A stretch of 64,000 nucleotides of DNA, taken from Catenibacterium mitsuokai (GTDB taxonomy: Bacteria; Bacillota_I; Bacilli_A; Erysipelotrichales; Coprobacillaceae). A program made the translations under genes and the position numbers. Shown one piece after another: positions 59,441-64,000 of the stretch (position 1 is the stretch's first letter; each line of letters opens with the position of its first letter). The DNA is taken from assembly GCF_025148785.1 (NCBI RefSeq), contig NZ_CP102271.1, positions 276,001 through 340,000 of the forward strand, read 5' to 3'. Under the pieces are notes generated by a model. The model saw only the letters and a program-made list of their open reading frames with translations, did no database searches and was not told where the DNA came from.

Positions 59441-60862
59441 TTCTGCTGATTCAGCAACTGATTTCTTTAAATCTTCGATAGCAACTCTAATTCTTCTTAA
59501 AGTTTCTTCTTTACCAAGAATATGAGCAATTTCTACAGCACCACCAGGAGTAAATGCCTTATTAGATAATGCAACACGGATAGGCCACATAATACGTCCA
59601 TTCTTTAATTCATGGCTCTTAGCAATATCCATCATCATATTCATTAATCCTTCGTCATCATCATAATCTTCCCACTTTTCAAGTTCTGGTAAAGATAATT
59701 CTAATGCTTCTAAAGAGTTTTCAGGATTCGTCTTCATCTTCTTATGTTTATAGATAGATGCATCAAATGGTAATGTTTCATTGACAAAGTCCATTAATTC
59801 TGGAATATCAGCTAATCTTTCAACACGTGGCTGTAATGCTTTAGAGATTTCTAATGTATTTACAGGAATAGTGATGAAGTCATAGTAAGGAGAAGCCACT
59901 TTGTGGAATTCTTCTAATGACATATTTCTTAAATAAACACCGTTCATCCATTTTAACTTATCAATATCAAAGATAGCTGGAGCTTTAGAGATATGTTCAA
60001 TGTTGAACTGTTCAATTAAATCATCTAATGAAAGGATTTCTTCATCAGCTGGAGACCATCCAAGTAATGCGATGTAGTTAAGGATGGCATCTTTTAAATA
60101 ACCCTGTTTAGTTAAATCCTGGTAAGAGGCATCACCATTTCTCTTAGATAACTTAGCATGTTCATCCTTCATTACTGGTGGTAAATGGATGTAAGTAGGT
60201 CTATCCCATCCATATGCATCATATAGAAGGTTATATTTAGGTGTAGAAGCTAAATATTCATTACCACGTACAACATGAGTAATACCCATTAAATGGTCAT
60301 CTACAACGTTCGCAAAGTTATAAGTAGGGAATCCATCACTCTTAATTAAGATAGAATCATTTAAAGTAGTACAATCTACTTCAATATGACCATAGATTTC
60401 ATCATCAAAAGTAGCCTTACCCTTATCAGGGATAGTCTGTCTAATAACATAAGGAACACCTGCTGCAAGCTTTTCATCAATTTCAGCCTGATCAAGCATA
60501 CGACAAGGATCATAATCATTGTCAGCATCTTTATCACAGAAACAATAATGAGCACCGCCTAGCTCAATAAGCTTCTTAGCATATTCATGATAAATAGGAA
60601 GTCTTTCAGACTGGATATAAGGTCCACAATCTCCTGGCTTATCTGGCCCTTCATCCCAGTTAAGACCAGTTTCAGTCAAAATATCATAAATTAACTGAGT
60701 TGCACCTTCCACTTCACGGTTCTGGTCAGTATCTTCAATTCTTAAAATAAAGTCGCCACCCTGATGTTTAGCGATTAAATAACAGTATAAAGCTGTTCTT
60801 AAATTACCGATATGCATGTACCCCGTAGGGCTTGGTGCAAATCTTGTACGAATTTTTGTCAT
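59438..60862 (-). CDS. gltX: Glutamyl-tRNA synthetase
   Basis: A 474-residue class I aminoacyl-tRNA synthetase. [20 protein letters not shown] has the HIGH-type motif (HIGN), with [15 protein letters not shown] after it. The KMSKS-type loop is [12 protein letters not shown], near residue 250. The C-terminal anticodon-binding domain follows. In most Firmicutes this enzyme is non-discriminating and also charges tRNA-Gln, with GatCAB converting it; the adjacent tRNA-Gln and tRNA-Glu genes fit. The gene is transcribed away from the tRNA-Gln genes. Confidence 0.96.
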   Translation of the reverse strand: MTKIRTRFAPSPTGYMHIGNLRTALYCYLIAKHQGGDFILRIEDTDQNREVEGATQLIYDILTETGLNWDEGPDKPGDCGPYIQSERLPIYHEYAKKLIELGGAHYCFCDKDADNDYDPCRMLDQAEIDEKLAAGVPYVIRQTIPDKGKATFDDEIYGHIEVDCTTLNDSILIKSDGFPTYNFANVVDDHLMGITHVVRGNEYLASTPKYNLLYDAYGWDRPTYIHLPPVMKDEHAKLSKRNGDASYQDLTKQGYLKDAILNYIALLGWSPADEEILSLDDLIEQFNIEHISKAPAIFDIDKLKWMNGVYLRNMSLEEFHKVASPYYDFITIPVNTLEISKALQPRVERLADIPELMDFVNETLPFDASIYKHKKMKTNPENSLEALELSLPELEKWEDYDDDEGLMNMMMDIAKSHELKNGRIMWPIRVALSNKAFTPGGAVEIAHILGKEETLRRIRVAIEDLKKSVAESAE

Positions 60863-60909
60863 TTTTCTCTTTACATCTCCTAAAATATATGTATAATATA
60901 AATTGCTGT

Positions 60910-60985
60910 TGGGGTATAGCCAAGCGGTAAGGCAGCAGACTCTGAATCTGCCATTTCACTGGTTCGAATCCAGTTACCCCAGCCA
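60910..60985 (+). tRNA. tRNA-Gln (anticodon CTG), copy 1
   Basis: A 76-base cloverleaf starting TGGGGTATAGCCAAGCGGTA with encoded GCCA end. The anticodon loop CTCTGAA gives CTG, reading CAG. The acceptor arms TGGGGTA and TACCCCA pair fully. It is identical to copy 2, which starts 7 bases later. Confidence 0.95.
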
Positions 60986-60992
60986 TTTTTTT

Positions 60993-61068
60993 TGGGGTAT
61001 AGCCAAGCGGTAAGGCAGCAGACTCTGAATCTGCCATTTCACTGGTTCGAATCCAGTTACCCCAGCCA
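60993..61068 (+). tRNA. tRNA-Gln (anticodon CTG), copy 2
   Basis: Identical over all 76 bases to copy 1. The spacer is seven T and includes no promoter, so both are processed from one transcript. The same T-rich sequence follows copy 2. Confidence 0.95.
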
Positions 61069-61099
61069 TTTTTTTTATACAAATAAAACATTTTAAAAA

Positions 61100-61121
61100 G
61101 AAAGCCTGGCTTTCTTTTTTT
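61100..61121. terminator. Terminator between tRNA-Gln and tRNA-Glu genes
   Basis: GAAAGCC pairs with GGCTTTC; A and T tracts on both sides make it bidirectional for the convergent tRNA transcripts. Confidence 0.8.
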
Positions 61122-61137
61122 TATTCGCATAAAAAAA

Positions 61138-61213
61138 TGGTAGTCCGTAGGGGGTTCGAACCCCTGAATGCTTGGATGAGAACCAAGTGTGTTGACCACT
61201 TCACCAACGGACC
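61138..61213 (-). tRNA. tRNA-Glu (anticodon CTC)
   Basis: A 76-base minus-strand cloverleaf starting GGTCCGTTGGTGAAGTGGTC and ending in encoded ACCA. The anticodon stem CTTGG/CCAAG holds loop TTCTCAT, giving CTC and reading GAG. The T arm is AGGGGTTCGAACCCCCT. The first acceptor pair is G-U. Confidence 0.92.
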
Positions 61214-61292
61214 ATGTGGTCATAGTATATCATGTTTTTTTTAAAAGTAAAATATTCTTTTATTAAAAAGGGACATTTACTTTCTGTTTTCT

Positions 61293-61321
61293 TTGTGATT
61301 TTCGAAGAAATACTATATAAT
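61293..61321 (+). promoter_or_regulatory. Probable promoter of murA
   Basis: TTGTGA (61293-61298), 17 bases, TATAAT (61316-61321), giving a leader of about 110 bases before the murA ATG. The leader is AT-rich with no clear riboswitch. Confidence 0.6.
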
Positions 61322-61435
61322 GAATTCGTCGAGATAAAATCCAATATTTTGACTTAAACTTGTTAACTTTTAACTGAATTGTTTTTTAATATATATATAA
61401 ACTTTAAATAACCTTAACGAAAGGATTGTATAAAA

Positions 61436-62716
61436 ATGGCTGAAGAAGTAATTGCTATTGAAGGCGGACATAAACTTAACGGCACAGTCACTATCTCAGG
61501 TGCGAAGAATGCGACTGTAGCATTGATCCCTTCTATTGTTCTCTCAGATGAACCAGTAGAAATATATAACGTACCAGAAATCTCAGATGTTGATGCGTTA
61601 ACCACATTATTAGAAGAATTGAATTGTGTTGTTGAAAGGGATAAATCCGTAGGTGAAATCGGTGTAGATCCTAGAAATATGAAAAACATACCACTTGTAA
61701 GTAGTGCAGTTGATAAATTAAGAGCGTCTTATTATTTTATGGGTGCATTACTTGGTAAATATAAAGAAGTAACTATTAGAATGCCTGGAGGATGTTATTT
61801 AGGACCTCGTCCTATTGATCTTCATTTAAAAGGTTTTGAAGCATTGGGTGCCAAAATCAATTATGATGAAGAAACAGGAACATATCATTTACAGGCTGAT
61901 GAACTTATTGGAACTGAAATCTATCTAGATTTTGCTTCTGTAGGTGCAACTATCAATATTATGTTAGCGGCAGTAAAGGCTAAAGGTCGTACTGTTATTG
62001 AAAATGCAGCGAAGGAACCAGAAATCATTGATGTAGCCAACCTTCTTACAAAGATGGGGGCTAGAATCCGTGGTGTAGGTACAGATACTATTACTATTGA
62101 TGGTGTGGAGCATATGCATGGTGCATATCATGAAATTATTCCTGATCGTATTGAAGCAGGTACTTTCTTGATCATTGCAGCTGCAATTGGTGAAAAGATG
62201 GTTATTCAGAATATTATTCCACAGCATCTAGATGCCCTTATTTCTAAATTAAAGGAAATGGGCATTAAGATGGAAAAGATTGGCGATAGCATTGTTGTAT
62301 ATGGCAATGATGGAAACTTAAAGCCTGTTGAAGTACAGACACAGATCTATCCAGGATTTGCGACTGACTTGCAGCAGCCTCTAACAACTCTATTAACACA
62401 GGGTAATGGACAATCAAAAGTGTCTGAAACTATTTATAAAGAAAGATTTAAGCATTGTGCGCAGCTTAATAAGATGGGAGCAGATATTGAATTAGGTGAA
62501 GCGTGTGCTTATGTAAAAGGTAAAACACCTCTACATGGTGCAAGAGTAATGGCTACAGACTTACGCTGTGGTGCTGCTCTTGTGGTGGCTGGCTTAATGG
62601 CAGAAGGTAAAACAGAAATTACAAATGTCTACCATATTGACCGTGGTTATGATAATATAGACCACAAGCTCATCACATTAGGAGCACACATTACTCGTTA
62701 TATGATTGACGATTAA
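61436..62716 (+). CDS. murA: UDP-N-acetylglucosamine 1-carboxyvinyltransferase (MurA-type)
   Basis: A 426-residue enzyme of the first committed step of peptidoglycan synthesis, adding enolpyruvate to UDP-GlcNAc. The fosfomycin-target Cys is in RMPGGCYLGPRPIDLHLKGF, near residue 117. ISGAKNATVALIPSIVLSDE is the N-terminal Lys/Asn motif and TDLRCGAALVVAGLMAEG the C-terminal block. Firmicutes often have two paralogs (MurA and MurZ); which one this is cannot be told here. AAAGGA precedes the ATG. Confidence 0.95.
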   Translation: MAEEVIAIEGGHKLNGTVTISGAKNATVALIPSIVLSDEPVEIYNVPEISDVDALTTLLEELNCVVERDKSVGEIGVDPRNMKNIPLVSSAVDKLRASYYFMGALLGKYKEVTIRMPGGCYLGPRPIDLHLKGFEALGAKINYDEETGTYHLQADELIGTEIYLDFASVGATINIMLAAVKAKGRTVIENAAKEPEIIDVANLLTKMGARIRGVGTDTITIDGVEHMHGAYHEIIPDRIEAGTFLIIAAAIGEKMVIQNIIPQHLDALISKLKEMGIKMEKIGDSIVVYGNDGNLKPVEVQTQIYPGFATDLQQPLTTLLTQGNGQSKVSETIYKERFKHCAQLNKMGADIELGEACAYVKGKTPLHGARVMATDLRCGAALVVAGLMAEGKTEITNVYHIDRGYDNIDHKLITLGAHITRYMIDD

Positions 62717-62736
62717 TGTTGATAGGAGGAGAAGCT

Positions 62737-63822
62737 ATGAGTGACAAGTTAAAAGTTGGTATTTTAGGTGCGACTGGTATGGTTGGACAGAGATTCAATA
62801 CTCTTCTAGATAACCATCCATGGTTTGAAGTGACTACACTTGCAGCAAGTAAGTCGAGTGCGGGAAAGACTTATGAAGAAGCAGTAAAAGGCAGATGGAA
62901 GATGGATACACCTATTCCTGAAGCAGTCAAGAACATTGTCGTAAAAGATGTTGCAGATGTTGAAGACATTGCGAAAGAAGTTGATTTTGTATTCTCAGCA
63001 GTAAACATGAGTAAAGAAGAAATCAAAGCAATTGAAGAAGCATATGCAAAAACAGAAACACCTGTTGTTTCAAACAACAGTGCACACAGATGGACACCTG
63101 ATGTTCCTATGGTTATTCCAGAAATCAACCCAGAACATTATGCTGTCATCGAAGATCAGAGAAAGAGACTTGGAACTAAGAAAGGTTTTATCGCAGTAAA
63201 GCCTAACTGTTCAATCCAGTCTTATACACCTTGCTTAGCAGCATGGAAGGAATTTGAACCAACAAAGGTTGTAGTAAGTACATACCAGGCTATTTCTGGT
63301 GCTGGGAAGACTTTCAAGGAATGGCCAGAAATGGTAGGAAATATCATTCCTTTAATCAGTGGGGAAGAAGAAAAGTCTGAACAGGAACCATTAAAAGTAT
63401 TTGGTCATATTGAAAATGGTGAAATCGTTAAAGCTGAAGGACCTGTTATTAGTGCACAATGTATTCGTGTACCAGTATTAAATGGTCATACAGCAACTGT
63501 TTCTGTTAGTTTCAAGAAGAAGCCTACAAAAGAAGAATTAATTGATTGTTTGAATAACTTCAAGGGACAGCCACAGGAATTTAAGCTTCCACATGCACCT
63601 GAACATTTCATCAGATACATGGAAGAAGAAAACCGTCCACAGGTTACATTAGATGTTGATTATGAAGGCGGTATGGGAGTTTCTATTGGTAGACTTAGAG
63701 AAGATAACATCTTCGATTATAAGTTTGTAGGTTTATCTCACAACACTTTAAGAGGTGCTGCTGGTGGTGCTGTTGAAAGTGCTGAAATGTTAACAAAATT
63801 AGGTTATATTACTAAGAAATAA
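62737..63822 (+). CDS. asd: Aspartate-semialdehyde dehydrogenase (archaeal/fungal type)
   Basis: A 361-residue enzyme reducing aspartyl phosphate to the semialdehyde for Lys, Thr, Met and diaminopimelate synthesis. LKVGILGATGMVGQRFNTLL is the NADP motif. The active Cys is in AVKPNCSIQSYTP, near residue 150. The catalytic His is probably the one in GHTATVSV. The length and motifs follow the archaeal/yeast branch rather than the E. coli branch. ATG 62737 follows AGGAGGAG; ATG 62716 overlaps the murA stop. It is likely in one transcript with murA, both feeding cell wall synthesis. Confidence 0.92.
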   Translation: MSDKLKVGILGATGMVGQRFNTLLDNHPWFEVTTLAASKSSAGKTYEEAVKGRWKMDTPIPEAVKNIVVKDVADVEDIAKEVDFVFSAVNMSKEEIKAIEEAYAKTETPVVSNNSAHRWTPDVPMVIPEINPEHYAVIEDQRKRLGTKKGFIAVKPNCSIQSYTPCLAAWKEFEPTKVVVSTYQAISGAGKTFKEWPEMVGNIIPLISGEEEKSEQEPLKVFGHIENGEIVKAEGPVISAQCIRVPVLNGHTATVSVSFKKKPTKEELIDCLNNFKGQPQEFKLPHAPEHFIRYMEEENRPQVTLDVDYEGGMGVSIGRLREDNIFDYKFVGLSHNTLRGAAGGAVESAEMLTKLGYITKK

Positions 63823-63921
63823 ATTTAAAAAAGCTATTGTATTTCAATAAAAAATGATGTACAATACATTAGCAACTTACTTTGAAGTAGCAAATATTTC
63901 AAGGCGGAAGGAGATAAGACA

Positions 63922-64000
63922 ATGAGAGCTGGAATTCATCCAAATTACAAAAAAGTAAAAGTAATCTGCACATCATGTGGTAACGAATTCGAAACTGGTT
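63922..64000 (+). CDS. rpmE: Ribosomal protein bL31, 5' part (cut by window edge)
   Basis: ATG 63922, after GGAAGGAG, begins [20 protein letters not shown] and continues NEFETG before the window ends. This matches the L31 N-terminus; Cys16 and Cys19 in CTSCG are half of the zinc site of the C+ form. The leader 63823-63921 contains TACTTTGAAGTA but no recognised control RNA. Confidence 0.92.
   Translation, partial: MRAGIHPNYKKVKVICTSCGNEFETG

Noticed and set aside
60804-61223. Minus-strand open frame of 139 codons across the tRNA genes
   Set aside because: It runs through two tRNA-Gln genes and one tRNA-Glu gene; the repeated peptide comes from the duplicated tRNA sequence.

Overview
The window is about 64 kb of low-GC, AT-rich bacterial chromosome with Firmicutes signal style: strong GGAGG ribosome binding sites, short operons with overlapping stops and starts, and many hairpin-plus-T terminators. 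The Cas9 and Cas1 sequences and the gene set (class II aldolase, SdpR/SdpI, CyuA-type desulfidase, archaeal/fungal-type aspartate semialdehyde dehydrogenase) suggest the Erysipelotrichia (Coprobacillaceae). Catenibacterium is my best guess for the genus, from memory of its Cas9. That assignment is inference; no search was run.

Layout. 0-9 kb: housekeeping and small-molecule genes (5' end of gltB, an M48 protease, a GntR regulator, a HAD/PNPOx/dehydrogenase operon, an alanyl-tRNA editing protein, a MATE transporter, and an SdpR/SdpI pair with a double-palindrome operator). 9-25.4 kb: an accessory island built around a type II-A CRISPR-Cas locus (tracrRNA, cas9, cas1, cas2, csn2, leader, array). 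Mobile elements have hit it repeatedly. An IS1595-like element (8-bp target duplication) sits beside the tracrRNA gene. An IS30-like element (14-bp duplication) interrupts cas9 after codon 8. A 3.9-kb IS3-like element with two complete DDE transposases splits the array into 5 repeats (leader side) and 36 repeats (distal side). cas1 also carries an amber stop at codon 3. The locus therefore looks freshly inactivated, although cas2, csn2, tracrRNA and the repeats are intact.

25.5-64 kb: ordinary chromosome. It holds three tandem two-domain SseB paralogs followed by mscL; a region rich in small-RNA candidates around tRNA-Thr; a ChbG-type deacetylase with its own operator and leader hairpin; cysteine desulfidase; an O-antigen-ligase-like membrane protein; a LysR regulator divergent from a carboxymuconolactone decarboxylase/cupin pair; and a 470-bp tandem duplication that left two gene fragments. 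Then come a flavodoxin lipoprotein, a lipid kinase, a heterodimeric ABC exporter, an acyl-ACP thioesterase operon, rRNA modification enzymes, a methyltransferase/PatB operon, fructose-bisphosphate aldolase, a PadR/HAAS-type pair, an Rrf2 regulator with metY and cysK, a truncated ROK kinase, gltX, three tRNAs (two identical tRNA-Gln, one tRNA-Glu), murA, asd and the start of rpmE.

How the genes work together. Sulfur metabolism is the clearest theme: a likely Rrf2/CymR-type regulator sits upstream of metY and cysK, with PatB-type lyase and CyuA-type desulfidase elsewhere. The most unusual material is in the CRISPR island: stacked inactivation of one defence locus by different mobile elements, and a two-transposase IS3-like element whose proteins share a repeated module of about 50-65 residues.
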